Shown: positions 1 through 9,312 of the stretch, piece by piece
Layout: each line of letters opens with the position of its first letter
Numbering within the stretch: the stretch's first letter is position 1
NCBI GenBank assembly: GCA_035293985.1
Contig: DATGLS010000019.1
Location: forward strand, 1-45,289
Source of the DNA: JAVDCA01 sp035293985
GTDB taxonomy: Bacteria; Pseudomonadota; Alphaproteobacteria; Rhizobiales; Xanthobacteraceae
Direction of reading: 5' to 3'
Length of the DNA stretch: 45,289 nucleotides
The notes under the pieces: generated by a model
Databases searched by the model: none
What the model was told of the DNA's origin: nothing
The model's input: the letters and a program-made list of their open reading frames with translations, nothing else
Translations under genes and position numbers: made by a program

Positions 1-1
1 T

Positions 2-127
2 CACGATCTCGGTGCCGACCACTTCCAGCGCCGCTCTAAGATCACCCATACCCAGCGCCTCGTCCGGCGCCTCGAGAACCTCGGATATGCCGTAGATATC
101 AAACCAATCGCTGCCCGAACCACCTAG
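2..127 (+). pseudogene. C-terminal tail of a probable transposase (5' end outside window)
   Basis: The only open frame entering from the left edge encodes about 41 residues ending in TAG at 125-127. The tail has the pattern HDLGADHFQRR, then a basic QRLVRRLENLGYAV segment and a short end. This resembles C-termini of insertion-sequence transposases in Rhizobiales from memory, but I cannot assign an IS family. No terminal inverted repeat could be picked out downstream. It could be an intact gene continuing to the left or a remnant; only the end is visible. Confidence 0.45.
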
Positions 128-210
128 GTTTCGTATTAGGCGCGCGGTCGCCCGAGCGGCCGCGCGTCTCGAACCATGGGCAGCAGGCCGAGGCGGCACC
201 GCTTGCAGCC

Positions 211-250
211 CATCCTTCGAGACGCTCGTCGTCGCGCGGCGACGACGAGC
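211..250. repeat. Perfect 12-bp hairpin in a REP-like element
   Basis: GCTCGTCGTCGC (224-235) and GCGACGACGAGC (239-250) form a perfect 12-bp stem with a three-base loop. It is preceded by CATCCTTCGAGACG, a sequence I know as the start of dispersed palindromic repeats in Bradyrhizobium relatives. The rest of the 128-496 gap holds no gene I can support. Confidence 0.55.
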
Positions 251-496
251 CCACAGCATGAAAAGCCCGGGATGTTGCGGCCCTCCCCGGATCCACGTTA
301 ACCATTGAATTTCTTGCGCTTATGGCTGCCCCTCGGTAGTTCAGTCCGGAACGCGCGGTCGGTTTCCGACTGCGGTAATGCGGCCCGGATCAGCCGCGAA
401 ATCGGCACAAAGGTGAATAGATTGCTGGGGCCCGCGACATCCGACGGGGGTGCGCGCCGAGGGGTGGCGCGCAGTTTGGGGTTGGAGGATCGTCTC

Positions 497-3382
497 TTGC
501 GTTGTCTGCGGGCCGTCGTCATGGCGGCGGCCGTCGTCATGTCGTTGTTGATCGGTGCACCCGCGCACGCCGTCGAGGCCGTGAACGTGCGCCCGGAGAA
601 CTCCGCCATCGACCTCGGCGAGATGGTCGAGCGGCACGCCGGCAACGGCGATCGTATCACCGTATCGACGGCACCTGGCTCCGACGGCATCGTGCGGCGC
701 ATCGAGGTGCGCGCGCGTGAGGCCGGCGCCAACTGGGCCGTGTTCGCGCTCGCCAACACCGGCGACCAGCAGATCGACCGCCTCATCGTCGTGCCGCACT
801 ATCAGATGGCCGGCTCCGGCCTCTTGTGGCCCGACCTCGGCCTCTCCCGCGTCGTCGACATCACACCGAGCTCGGGCGACCGTCCCGATCGCCAGGACAG
901 CGCCACCGCCGACATTTTCCGCGTCACCCTCGATCCCGGCGGCGTCGTCACCTTCGTCGCCGAGCTGCGCACCAACAAGCTGCCGCAGATCTATTTGTGG
1001 GATCCCGACGCCTACAAGGACAAGGTCAACAGCTTCACGCTCTACCACGGCATCGTCATCGGCATCGCCGGCCTGCTGGCGCTCTTTCTCACCATCCTGT
1101 TCGTCGTCAAGGGCAGCGTGATGTTTCCCGCCGCCGCCGCGCTCGGCTGGTCGGTGCTCGTCTATATCGGCGTCGATTTCGGATTCTGGAGCAAGGTGTT
1201 CGACATCTCGCCCGAGGCCGAGCGCATCTGGCGCGCGTCCGGCGAGGCGATCCTCGCCGCGACGCTGCTCGTCTTTCTGTTCGCCTATCTCAACCTCAAC
1301 CGATGGCACGTGCGCTATGCGCACATCACGATCGGCTGGCTGGTCTTCCTCGGCGCGCTCGTCGCCGTCGCGATGTTCGATCCCGCCGTCGCCTCCGGCA
1401 TCGCCCGCCTGTCGCTGCTGCTGGTCGCCATCGCGGGCTTCACACTCATCGTCTTCCTCGCCACCCACGGCTACGACCGCGCGGTGCTCTTGATCCCGAC
1501 CTGGTTCCTGCTGCTGGTGTGGGTCGTCGCCGCCGGGCTCACCGTCTCGGGCGTGGTCAACAACGACATCGTCGCCCCGGCGCTCCTCGGCGGCCTCGTG
1601 CTCATCGTCATGCTGATCGGCTTCACCGTGATGCAGCACGCGTTCGCGGGCGGCATCACGCACGGCATCGTATCCGATGTCGAGCGGCGCGCGCTCGCGC
1701 TCACCGGCGCCGGCGACATGATCTGGGACTGGGACGTCTCCGCCGACAAGGTGTTCACCAGCCCGGAGACCGAGGCCGCGCTCGGCCTCAAGCGCGGCGC
1801 GCTCGAGGGCGCCGCTTCGCGCTGGCTCGAGGTGCTGCACCCGCTCGACCGCGACCGCTTCCGCGCCGCGCTCGACAGCGTGCTCGAGCAGCGCCGCGGC
1901 CGTCTGGTGCAGGACTTCCGCCTGCGCACCCCCGACGGCCATTTTCTCTGGTTCTCGCTCAAGGCGCGGCCGGTGGTCGGCTCCGACGGCGAGGTTGTCC
2001 GGCTCGTCGGCACGCTCACCGATGTCACCGAGTTCAAGACAGCCGAGGAGCGCCTGCTGCACGATTCGGTGCACGACAACCTCACCGGCCTGCCCAACCG
2101 CCAGCTCTTCCTCGACCGGCTCGAGGCCGCGCTCGCGTTCGCCAAGGCCGACGCAAAGGCCGACGCCGCGATCAAGCCGACCGTGATGGTGATCGACCTC
2201 GACCGCTTCAAGCAGGTGAACGACTCGGTCGGCATGGCGGTCGGCGACTCGATCCTGCTCACGCTCGCGCGTCGCCTCGCCCGCCTGCTCAAGCCGCAGG
2301 ACACGCTGGCGCGGCTGTCCGGCGACCAGTTCAGCTTGCTGCTCCTCTCCGAGAAGGAGCCGCAGCGAGTCATCGCCTTCGCCGAAGCGCTGCGCAAGGC
2401 GCTGCGCGCGCCGATCACGTTCAACGACCGCGAGATCTTCCTCACTGCCTCCGTCGGCATCGCACTCGCCGATGGCCAGCCGCATCGCAACGAGGAGGTG
2501 CTCAAGGACGCCGAGCTCGCGATGTATCACGCCAAACGCATCGGCGGCGACCGCATCGAGGTGTTCAAGCCGGCGATGCGCGCGCGCAAAACCGATCGGC
2601 TCACCCTCGAGTCGGAGCTGCGCCGCGCGCTCGAGCGCGAGGAGATCACCATCCTCTACCAGCCGATCGTGCGGCTGGAGGACCGCGCGGTTGCCGGATT
2701 CGAGGCGCTCGCCCGCTGGGACCATCCCAAGATGGGCCGCATGTCGCCGTCCGAGTTCATCTCGGTCGCGGAGGAGATCGGGCTGATCGTCGACCTCGGC
2801 CTGTTCGTGCTCGAGCGCACCGCCCGCCAGCTCGGCATCTGGCAGCGCGCCGTACGCGGCCGTGCGCCGCTCTTCGCGAGCGTCAATGTCTCCTCGCGGC
2901 AGCTGCTGCGCCATGACCTCATTCACGACCTGCGCACCGTGCTGGCCCGCTCCGGCCTCGCCCGCGGCACGCTCAAGCTGGAATTGACCGAGTCGCTCGT
3001 GATGGAGAACCCCGAGCTCGCCGCGCAGATGCTGCAGCGGATGAAGGAGCTCGGCGCCGGCCTCGCGCTCGACGATTTCGGCACCGGCCACTCCTCCCTC
3101 AGCTATCTGCAGCGCTTCCCGTTCGATACCATCAAGATCGACCAGTCGTTCGTGCGCACCGGCGCCAAGGGCAAGCGGCCGGTGATCCTGCGCTCGATCA
3201 TCTCGCTCGCCCACGACCTCGGCATGGAGGTGGTGGCGGAAGGCGCCGAGACCGACAGCGATGCCGTCGAGCTCTACCAGCTCGGCTGCGAATACGCGCA
3301 GGGCTTCGCCTTCGGTGAGCCGATGTCGGCCGAGCAGGCGCGCACGATGATCGGCAGCGAGAAATTGGAAAACGCAAGGTAA
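497..3382 (+). CDS. Membrane-anchored PAS-GGDEF-EAL protein with degenerate GGDEF
   Basis: A 961-residue signalling protein. I chose the TTG at 497 because GGAGG-like sequence (484-489) lies about 8 nt upstream and it gives a clean signal peptide ending APAHA. A periplasmic domain follows, then several membrane helices (roughly residues 180-390, a 7TM-DISM-like layout), a PAS domain (about 400-515, motif DMIWDWDV), a GGDEF domain and an EAL domain. The GGDEF signature reads SGDQF (608-612), so diguanylate cyclase activity is doubtful. The EAL signature EALARW (736-741) and the DDFGTGHSSL loop are intact. The likely role is a c-di-GMP phosphodiesterase controlled by an external signal. An upstream TTG at 305 is open but lacks these start features. 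Confidence 0.9.
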   Translation: MRCLRAVVMAAAVVMSLLIGAPAHAVEAVNVRPENSAIDLGEMVERHAGNGDRITVSTAPGSDGIVRRIEVRAREAGANWAVFALANTGDQQIDRLIVVPHYQMAGSGLLWPDLGLSRVVDITPSSGDRPDRQDSATADIFRVTLDPGGVVTFVAELRTNKLPQIYLWDPDAYKDKVNSFTLYHGIVIGIAGLLALFLTILFVVKGSVMFPAAAALGWSVLVYIGVDFGFWSKVFDISPEAERIWRASGEAILAATLLVFLFAYLNLNRWHVRYAHITIGWLVFLGALVAVAMFDPAVASGIARLSLLLVAIAGFTLIVFLATHGYDRAVLLIPTWFLLLVWVVAAGLTVSGVVNNDIVAPALLGGLVLIVMLIGFTVMQHAFAGGITHGIVSDVERRALALTGAGDMIWDWDVSADKVFTSPETEAALGLKRGALEGAASRWLEVLHPLDRDRFRAALDSVLEQRRGRLVQDFRLRTPDGHFLWFSLKARPVVGSDGEVVRLVGTLTDVTEFKTAEERLLHDSVHDNLTGLPNRQLFLDRLEAALAFAKADAKADAAIKPTVMVIDLDRFKQVNDSVGMAVGDSILLTLARRLARLLKPQDTLARLSGDQFSLLLLSEKEPQRVIAFAEALRKALRAPITFNDREIFLTASVGIALADGQPHRNEEVLKDAELAMYHAKRIGGDRIEVFKPAMRARKTDRLTLESELRRALEREEITILYQPIVRLEDRAVAGFEALARWDHPKMGRMSPSEFISVAEEIGLIVDLGLFVLERTARQLGIWQRAVRGRAPLFASVNVSSRQLLRHDLIHDLRTVLARSGLARGTLKLELTESLVMENPELAAQMLQRMKELGAGLALDDFGTGHSSLSYLQRFPFDTIKIDQSFVRTGAKGKRPVILRSIISLAHDLGMEVVAEGAETDSDAVELYQLGCEYAQGFAFGEPMSAEQARTMIGSEKLENAR

Positions 3383-3384
3383 TT

Positions 3385-3484
3385 CGTAGGGTAGGCAATC
3401 AAAGGCGCGGAACGCGCCGTGCCCACGCGGCTACCCGGGGGTCGGTGTTGAGGGGTGCGCACGCTGCGCTTTGCGCACCCTACG
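3385..3484. repeat. Dispersed palindromic repeat (GTAGGGT type), about 100 bp
   Basis: The outer arms are CGTAGGGT at 3385-3392 and ACCCTACG at 3477-3484, with an inner GGGTGCGC/GCGCACCC stem near the right end. It lies between the convergent GGDEF-EAL gene and the DUF2336 gene and may also act as a bidirectional terminator. Related copies are at 8496-8582 and 18840-18942. Confidence 0.6.
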
Positions 3485-3498
3485 TTCGCCGCCAGCCA

Positions 3499-4596
3499 TC
3501 ACCCCGCCGAGCCCGCCGCCTTTTCCCGCAGCCGATAGAAGCTCAGCGCCTTGGTCGCCGTGACCGCCTGCAGCCGTGCGAAGGCGGCGCGGCACTGCTC
3601 GAGATCATGCCTCGATTTACCCGAAGGTCCCGCCTGCAACCGCAGGATCGCCTCGGTGGTCTCCCAGGTGAGGCCGATCGCCTTGGTGAGGACGAACACC
3701 TGCTCGGGGCGCTCGTTGACGATCGCGCGTTCGACCAGGCCGATCGGCAGGTCGGCCATGAGCGACAGCGCGACCGCGGCGGCATCGAAATTCCTGGCGC
3801 GCGCGAAGGTCGCCAGCTGTCCTTCGTCGAGGCGGCCTGCCGCCTTGAGCTCCTCGACGTGGGCGCGCGCGGCCGCGTAGCGCCCGTCGATATTGCGCGC
3901 CTTCGTCTGGATTTGGTCCGACGCGTGCGCAACCATGCCGCGGATCAACGCGGCCTTGCGCGGATCGGCGAACTCGAATTTCGCGCGCACGGCTTCCGAT
4001 GCCCGGTCGAACAGGTGCAGCTGGTGCTGCCGTGGAATCTCCGGCCGAGACCAGACCGTAATGGCGAGATCGTCGTCCTCCTGCGACCGCTTCACCAGTG
4101 TCGAGAAACCGAAGTCGGAGAACTGGGCACCGGGATTCTGCGCGGTGCTCAGCGCCACCTGGCTATCGCCGCGCTCGACCAGCACGTCGGTCACGGCCTC
4201 GGCCAGCCGCTTGCGGCGTGAGATCGCCATCAGGTGGCCCTGCCCCTTGGTCTTCGCGCTCTCGACCAGGACCTCCTCCTCGAGACCCTCGGAATGCTGC
4301 AGCACCGGCGCCGCGACCTCGAGCGCGTCGTCGAGCGCGAGCGCGCGCATGACCGCCGGCGGCGCATCGGCGATCTTGGCCATGCGCTGGCCATAGGCCG
4401 CCCGCCCGGATGTCTCCAGCTCGACGAGAAGCCGGCGCATGACCTCGTCGAAGAGCTCGACTTGCTCGGCGGAATGGCTGCTCGCCGTCGACACGAACAG
4501 GTCGGTGATGCGCTGCAGCGTCTCGGTCCGCCGCCCAACGTCGCGCCGTGCGAAGGCATCCTCGAGCTGCTCGATCACATCCTGCTGCAGCGGCAT
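3499..4596 (-). CDS. DUF2336 family protein
   Basis: About 365 residues, almost entirely helical and rich in Ala, Arg, Glu and Leu, matching the DUF2336 family of alphaproteobacteria. No catalytic motif is visible; the family is uncharacterised and often sits near signalling genes, as here beside two c-di-GMP proteins. Of several in-frame ATGs I prefer the one at 4596, because GGAG lies 7 nt upstream; the adjacent ATG at 4599 and the longer form from 4656 are possible. Its upstream region overlaps a 12-bp tandem repeat that also forms the end of the preceding gene. Confidence 0.75.
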   Translation of the reverse strand: MPLQQDVIEQLEDAFARRDVGRRTETLQRITDLFVSTASSHSAEQVELFDEVMRRLLVELETSGRAAYGQRMAKIADAPPAVMRALALDDALEVAAPVLQHSEGLEEEVLVESAKTKGQGHLMAISRRKRLAEAVTDVLVERGDSQVALSTAQNPGAQFSDFGFSTLVKRSQEDDDLAITVWSRPEIPRQHQLHLFDRASEAVRAKFEFADPRKAALIRGMVAHASDQIQTKARNIDGRYAAARAHVEELKAAGRLDEGQLATFARARNFDAAAVALSLMADLPIGLVERAIVNERPEQVFVLTKAIGLTWETTEAILRLQAGPSGKSRHDLEQCRAAFARLQAVTATKALSFYRLREKAAGSAG

Positions 4597-4668
4597 CATC
4601 TCGCTCCGCTGGCGCATGTTCCGGCGAAGTGGCAGCCGGTTCGCCGAGAAGAACATGACCCAAACGAA

Positions 4669-4728
4669 ATCATGCGGACCTTCATGCGACCTTTCATGCG
4701 CCTCTTCATGCGACTCTTCATGCGACTT
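4669..4728. repeat. 12-bp tandem repeat (TTCATGCGNCYC), five units
   Basis: Five consecutive 12-bp units: ATCATGCGGACC, TTCATGCGACCT, TTCATGCGCCTC, TTCATGCGACTC and TTCATGCGACTT. The array covers the last codons and the TGA of the upstream GGDEF-EAL gene (TGA lies inside the ATGA of a unit) and runs into the leader of the DUF2336 gene. Copy-number change would alter the spacing between the two genes. Confidence 0.8.
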
Positions 4729-7700
4729 GCCGCCCGTTCGGGGTCACGCGGGCAAAGTCCAGCGCGGACGCCGGCGCCGGCCGGCCGAACAGATAGCCCT
4801 GGACGAAATCCACGCCCGCCGCGCGCAGCAGCGCGAACTGCTCCTCCGTCTCCACGCCTTCCGCCGTCGTGACGATGTCGAGGCTGCGGGCCAGCGTGAG
4901 CACCGAGGCGATGACGGCGGTGCAGTCGGCGCGCTTCGAGAGCCCCTGCGTGAAGGCCTTGTCGATCTTGATCTTGTCGACCGGAAAGCGCGTGAGGTAG
5001 CCGAGCGACGAGTAGCCTTGCCCGAAATCGTCGAGCACGACCGAGACGCCGAGGTTCTTGAGCTGCTGCAGCATCGGCCGATAGTCGGCCTCGTTCTCCA
5101 GGAGGACCGATTCGGTGATCTCCAGCTCCAGCCGCGACGGCTCCAGGCCTGACTCGACCAGCGCGCCGAGGATGACCTCGAACAGGCCGCCCTTGCGGAA
5201 TTGCGCGGCGGAGAGATTGACCGCCACCTTGATGTGCGCCGGCCACGATGCCGCATCGGTGCACGCCCGTTCCAGGATCCACTCGCCGAGCGCGACGATC
5301 AGCCCGGATTCCTCGGCGAGCGGGATGAAGGTGTCGGGCGCGAGCCAGCCCTTGACCGGGTGGCGCCAGCGAACCAGCGCCTCGACGCCGCAGGCCTGCT
5401 GCGATTTGACGTCGAGCACCGGCTGATAATGCAGCTCGAACTCGCCGCGCGCGATGGCGTCGCGCATCTCGTTCCGCAGCCGGTAACGCGCGTCGGCCTC
5501 CACCGTCATTTCCTGCCGGAAGAAGTTGTAGCCGTTGCGCCCTTCGGATTTCGTGCGATAGAGCGCGAGATCGGCCTTCTTGAGCAGCTCCTCGGGCTCG
5601 GTGCCGTCCTCGGGCGCGAGCGCGATGCCGATGCTGGCTCCGACATTGACCTTGGTGCCGGCGAGATCGACCGGCCTGCTCACGATCTCGAGGATCCTGG
5701 TCGCCAGCGCGAGCGCACCGTTGCGCTGCTCCTCCTCGCCCGCCTGGATGATGGCGAACTCGTCGCCGCCGAGCCGCGCCAGGATATCGGTCTCGCGCAG
5801 CGACGATTTCAGGCGCAGCGCCATCTCCTTCAGCAGCACGTCGCCGGCAGAGTGCCCGAACGAGTCGTTGACGTCCTTGAATCCGTCGAGGTCGAGCATG
5901 AACACCGTGAACGTCTCCCCGCGCCGCCGCTGGCGCGCGCAGGCGTCCTCGATCCGCTCGGAGAACAGCGCCCGGTTGGCGAGGCCGGTCAGCGCGTCGT
6001 GATGCGCCATGTAGGCGATGCGCGCATCCGCCTGGGCGCGCTCGGTGATGTCGCTGACGACCGCCAGCAGATACATCGGCGTCCCGTCCTCGCCCGAGAG
6101 CGCCACCCGCTTGGACATGACCACGCGCATGCCGTTGCCCGGCGTGTAGAGATGGTCCTCCCCGATCTCCAGGGGCTCGCCGGACTGCACCGTCCGGATG
6201 TCGCGGGCCATGGTGAGATCGGCCTGCTCCTTGGGGAAGATCTCGGCATCCGTGCGCCCGATGATCTGGTCGCGCGTGACGCCAAACAGCGTCTCGCCGG
6301 CGCGATTGATCATGAGATACCTGAAGTCCCAGGCGTCCTTCACCACGATCGTCGCCGGCACATTCTCGATCACCGTGTCGAGAAACGTTTGGGTGCGCCG
6401 AATCTTGTCTTCCGCCAGCTTGCGCTCGGTGACGTCCTCGATCAGTCCGATCAGGTATTTCGGCTGCCCGTTCTCGCCCCGCACGGTGTGGCGCCGCGCC
6501 ACGATGTGGCGGATGCCGTTGCGGAGCGTCTCGATCCGCCGCTCGTCGACCCACGGCTTGTCCGACTGCAGCAGCTGATCGTCGCGCGCGGTGATCCGCT
6601 CGGCTTCCTCCTTGGGGAAAATCGCCTCCGACGTGTTGCCGAGGATGTCGGCGCGGGAAATCCCCCAGAAGGTCTCGCCGGCGCGGTTGACCAGCACGTA
6701 GCGCCGGTCGCCGGCGTTCTTCACGAAGATGGGCGCCGGGACGTTCTCGAGGATCAGGTCGAGGAATTCCCGGTTCTGGTCGCGCTCCTTCTCGGCGCGC
6801 AGGCGCTCGGTGATGTCCTCGTGCGTCACCACCCATCCGCCATCCGGCATCGGATGGTTCAAGACATGGAATGAATGCCCGTCGTTGGTCTCGACGATGC
6901 GGCTCGTGGTTTTCTTCGCCTGCAGCCGCGCGTCGAGCTCGGCGCAATGCCGCTCGACATCGCCCGGAAGCGTACCGGTTTCCTTGCGATGATGCATCAG
7001 CTCTCGGTAGGTGCATCCGGGCCGCACGACGTCCGGCGACAGGCCGTAGATCTCGAGGTACCGCCGATTGCAGATCACCAGGCGCTTTGCTGCATCGAAC
7101 ATCAGGAAGCCCTGCGACATGTTGTCGATGGCAGTTCTCAGATGCAGCTTCTGCGTGTCGATATCCTGGCGAAACCGCGCTTCGGCACGCGACAGCTGCC
7201 GCGCGATGATGAAGGCCAGCGTCGCGATCATCAGCACGATCAGGCCGCCCGCGCCGGCGAGAAACATCGCCTGCTTGCGCCAGCCGGCGAGCGCCGCCGC
7301 GACCGACGTGCTCGCGCCGACCACCAGCGGATAGTGGGCGACGCGATGGACCGCGACGACGCGATCCTCGGAGTGGCCGATCATGCGGACGCGTCGTCCC
7401 ACGGCGCTGTCGGCGTCGCGGGCCGGCAGGGTGGTCACGCCGTTCGGAACCGACCGCCCGATCTCCGCATCGCCATGCGGATGCCGCGCCAGCAGCTGGC
7501 CATCGCGGTGATACAGGCTGATCGAGCTGTCCGGACCGAGGGCGATGCTGGCGAAGAACTGCTCGATGCTCTGCAGCTCGATTGCGGCCGACACCAGGCC
7601 GATGAACTCGCCGTGCGGGCCGGAGAACTTGCGCGCGATCTGCACCACCCAGGTGCCGGTGGCGCGATTGCTGATCGGCTTGCTCACGAAGACGTTCAGC

Positions 7701-8251
7701 CCCGGGTTGGACTTGAGCGCGACGAAGAAGTCGCGGTCGGTGACGTCGATCTGAGGGATCGGCCACGAGCGCGAGAAATTGAACAGCTTGCCCCTGGCAT
7801 TGAACAGCGTGAAGGTCCCGACATGCGGCAGGCCGACGATCTTGTCCCGCAGCATCTGATGGGTCTCGTAGCCCGACAGCTCCCGCTCGAAGTCCTCGCT
7901 CGACGCGATCCCGCGCGCCTGGAAGCGCTCGATCAGATCGGTCTGCACCCGCTCGGCCGCCTCGAAGATGCGGTCGGTCTGCGCCGCGAGCACCAAGGTG
8001 ATGTTCTGCAGCTCGCGCTGCGTCTCGCTCAGGGCGAGGTCGCGCAATTTCACGATCATGGTCACGGTGGCGAACGCGACCGCGGCGATCAGCGCGACGG
8101 CTCCGGCGATGAGCAGCGTGATGGTGCGGGAGCGCGCCTGGCGCGGCCCGGACGAAGGCCCGGCGGCGTTGACCGGCCGGGGCGGCCGGGCTTCGGCTCC
8201 CCCGTCCGTCGCGCCGTGGCACTGGGTCGACGAAAACGAGCTCATGGTCAT
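4718..8251 (-). CDS. Cache-PAS-PAS-PAS-GGDEF-EAL c-di-GMP enzyme
   Basis: An 1177-residue membrane sensor. In order: a short basic N-terminus, a TM helix (about 45-68), a periplasmic Cache-like domain (about 70-310), a second TM helix (about 327-350), three PAS domains (starting near 370, 495 and 620; the second and third carry the repeated motif ENVPA followed by FPKE), a GGDEF domain with intact GGDEF (RLGGDEF, near 829), and an EAL domain with EALVRW (near 955) and DDFGQGYSSL. Both catalytic signatures are intact, so it may make and break c-di-GMP. Start chosen at ATG 8251 (ATGACCATG); the open frame extends to 8413 without better start signals. It is followed by the DUF2336 gene on the same strand. 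Confidence 0.9.
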   Translation of the reverse strand: MTMSSFSSTQCHGATDGGAEARPPRPVNAAGPSSGPRQARSRTITLLIAGAVALIAAVAFATVTMIVKLRDLALSETQRELQNITLVLAAQTDRIFEAAERVQTDLIERFQARGIASSEDFERELSGYETHQMLRDKIVGLPHVGTFTLFNARGKLFNFSRSWPIPQIDVTDRDFFVALKSNPGLNVFVSKPISNRATGTWVVQIARKFSGPHGEFIGLVSAAIELQSIEQFFASIALGPDSSISLYHRDGQLLARHPHGDAEIGRSVPNGVTTLPARDADSAVGRRVRMIGHSEDRVVAVHRVAHYPLVVGASTSVAAALAGWRKQAMFLAGAGGLIVLMIATLAFIIARQLSRAEARFRQDIDTQKLHLRTAIDNMSQGFLMFDAAKRLVICNRRYLEIYGLSPDVVRPGCTYRELMHHRKETGTLPGDVERHCAELDARLQAKKTTSRIVETNDGHSFHVLNHPMPDGGWVVTHEDITERLRAEKERDQNREFLDLILENVPAPIFVKNAGDRRYVLVNRAGETFWGISRADILGNTSEAIFPKEEAERITARDDQLLQSDKPWVDERRIETLRNGIRHIVARRHTVRGENGQPKYLIGLIEDVTERKLAEDKIRRTQTFLDTVIENVPATIVVKDAWDFRYLMINRAGETLFGVTRDQIIGRTDAEIFPKEQADLTMARDIRTVQSGEPLEIGEDHLYTPGNGMRVVMSKRVALSGEDGTPMYLLAVVSDITERAQADARIAYMAHHDALTGLANRALFSERIEDACARQRRRGETFTVFMLDLDGFKDVNDSFGHSAGDVLLKEMALRLKSSLRETDILARLGGDEFAIIQAGEEEQRNGALALATRILEIVSRPVDLAGTKVNVGASIGIALAPEDGTEPEELLKKADLALYRTKSEGRNGYNFFRQEMTVEADARYRLRNEMRDAIARGEFELHYQPVLDVKSQQACGVEALVRWRHPVKGWLAPDTFIPLAEESGLIVALGEWILERACTDAASWPAHIKVAVNLSAAQFRKGGLFEVILGALVESGLEPSRLELEITESVLLENEADYRPMLQQLKNLGVSVVLDDFGQGYSSLGYLTRFPVDKIKIDKAFTQGLSKRADCTAVIASVLTLARSLDIVTTAEGVETEEQFALLRAAGVDFVQGYLFGRPAPASALDFARVTPNGRQVA

Positions 8252-8495
8252 CCTGACCGACAGCCGGCAATCGCGATTGATCAGCAGACGATGAGTCGAC
8301 CTCGGCGAGCCGCCGGCTTGATTGGAACTCCGGACTCGCACAAGCTGTCGCCCCCGCAGGCAGCGAATGAACCGCAGAATTCCGTCGGACACCCTACAAA
8401 ACAAAAGTGTCACAATCGTTTAAACCGGCCGCGGGAATTCACGCAGCGCGTCAACAACCAACAGGGAGTTATGGGAAATCTGCTCGTTCGGCTCG

Positions 8496-8582
8496 CGTAG
8501 GATGGGTAGAGCGCAGGGAACCCCATCATCTATGAGCTGGCGTCGCGGACGATGGGTTTCGCTTTCGCTCGACCGATCCTAC
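8496..8582. repeat. Dispersed palindromic repeat (GTAGGATGGG type), about 87 bp
   Basis: CGTAGGATGGGTAGAGCG at the left is matched by an imperfect inverse copy ending CGACCGATCCTAC at 8582. It sits in the 8252-8586 gap between the large GGDEF-EAL gene and yqgE, just downstream of yqgE's stop. The remainder of that gap holds the promoter region of the GGDEF-EAL gene; no clear promoter motif was seen. Confidence 0.6.
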
Positions 8583-8586
8583 CGCC

Positions 8587-9204
8587 CTAAGCGTGCCCGG
8601 CCTCGCTCGATAGCATGCCGAGATCGATGCCGAGCTTCTTCAGCGCCTTTGCGTACTTGCCGTCGTTGTCACCGCCGAAGATGAGTTCCGCGTCGGCCGA
8701 GCAGTGCAGCCAGCCGTTCTCCTGGATCTCGTTCTCGAGCTGGCCCGGCGCCCAGCCCGCATAGCCGAGTGCGAGCACCGCCGAAGCCGGGCCGTCGCCG
8801 CGCGCGATCGCTTTCAAGATATCAAGCGTCGCCGTGAGGCAAATGCCGTCGTCGATCGGCAGCGTCGAGTTCTCGATGAAGAAGTCGGCCGAGTGCAGCA
8901 CAAAGCCGCGACCGGTCTCGACCGGCCCACCCTTGAGCACCTTCACGACGCCGACACGCTGCGGCAGCTGGATCAGGTCGGCGGCCGGAATCACCTCGAG
9001 CTGCACCAGCAGGTCGGGAAAATTCACGTTTGATGCAAGCTGATTGACGATGATGCCCATCGCGCCCTCGGACGAATGGGCGCACACGTAGATGACGCTG
9101 CGCGAAAAGCGCTCGTCGCGCATGCTCGGCATGGCGATCAGCATCTGCCCATCCAAGTAGCCCCGCTTCGGGCCTCCGGAGGATGTCTTCTTCGCGGCTT
9201 TCAT
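8587..9204 (-). CDS. YqgE/AlgH family protein
   Basis: A 205-residue soluble protein matching the YqgE/AlgH (UPF0301) family over its full length. Hallmarks are GQMLIAMPSM near the N-terminus, the segment GAMGIIVNQ (about 48-56), and ALGYAGWAPGQLENEI in the C-terminal half. The family is conserved in proteobacteria; its biochemical role is unknown, although AlgH was linked to regulation in Pseudomonas. It is divergent from the DsbD-like gene, a neighbourhood I know from other Rhizobiales. Confidence 0.93.
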   Translation of the reverse strand: MKAAKKTSSGGPKRGYLDGQMLIAMPSMRDERFSRSVIYVCAHSSEGAMGIIVNQLASNVNFPDLLVQLEVIPAADLIQLPQRVGVVKVLKGGPVETGRGFVLHSADFFIENSTLPIDDGICLTATLDILKAIARGDGPASAVLALGYAGWAPGQLENEIQENGWLHCSADAELIFGGDNDGKYAKALKKLGIDLGMLSSEAGHA

Positions 9205-9312
9205 GGCGAAAGGTTAACCCGATAGCCCCGGTTGATCAAACGAGCCAGCACCCCACCCGGTTCACGACTATTTCAGTGGCCGCAACGCGAAGCGGTCGCT
9301 AAAGCTTCAAAT

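Noticed and set aside
1..300. Complete insertion sequence at the left edge
   Set aside because: Only the last 41 codons are inside the window and no terminal inverted repeat or target duplication could be recognised.
341..3214. 957-residue open frame on the minus strand
   Set aside because: Antisense shadow of the GGDEF-EAL gene; composition is low-complexity Glu/Asp/Arg typical of GC-rich antisense frames, with no domain.
4669..4728. 12-bp array as an origin iteron cluster
   Set aside because: No DnaA boxes, replication genes or AT-rich segment nearby, and the array overlaps coding sequence.
4596..8270. 1224-residue minus-strand frame overlapping the large GGDEF-EAL gene
   Set aside because: Same strand but a different frame; Arg/Ala/Pro-rich with no motif, while the competing frame has complete PAS, GGDEF and EAL domains.
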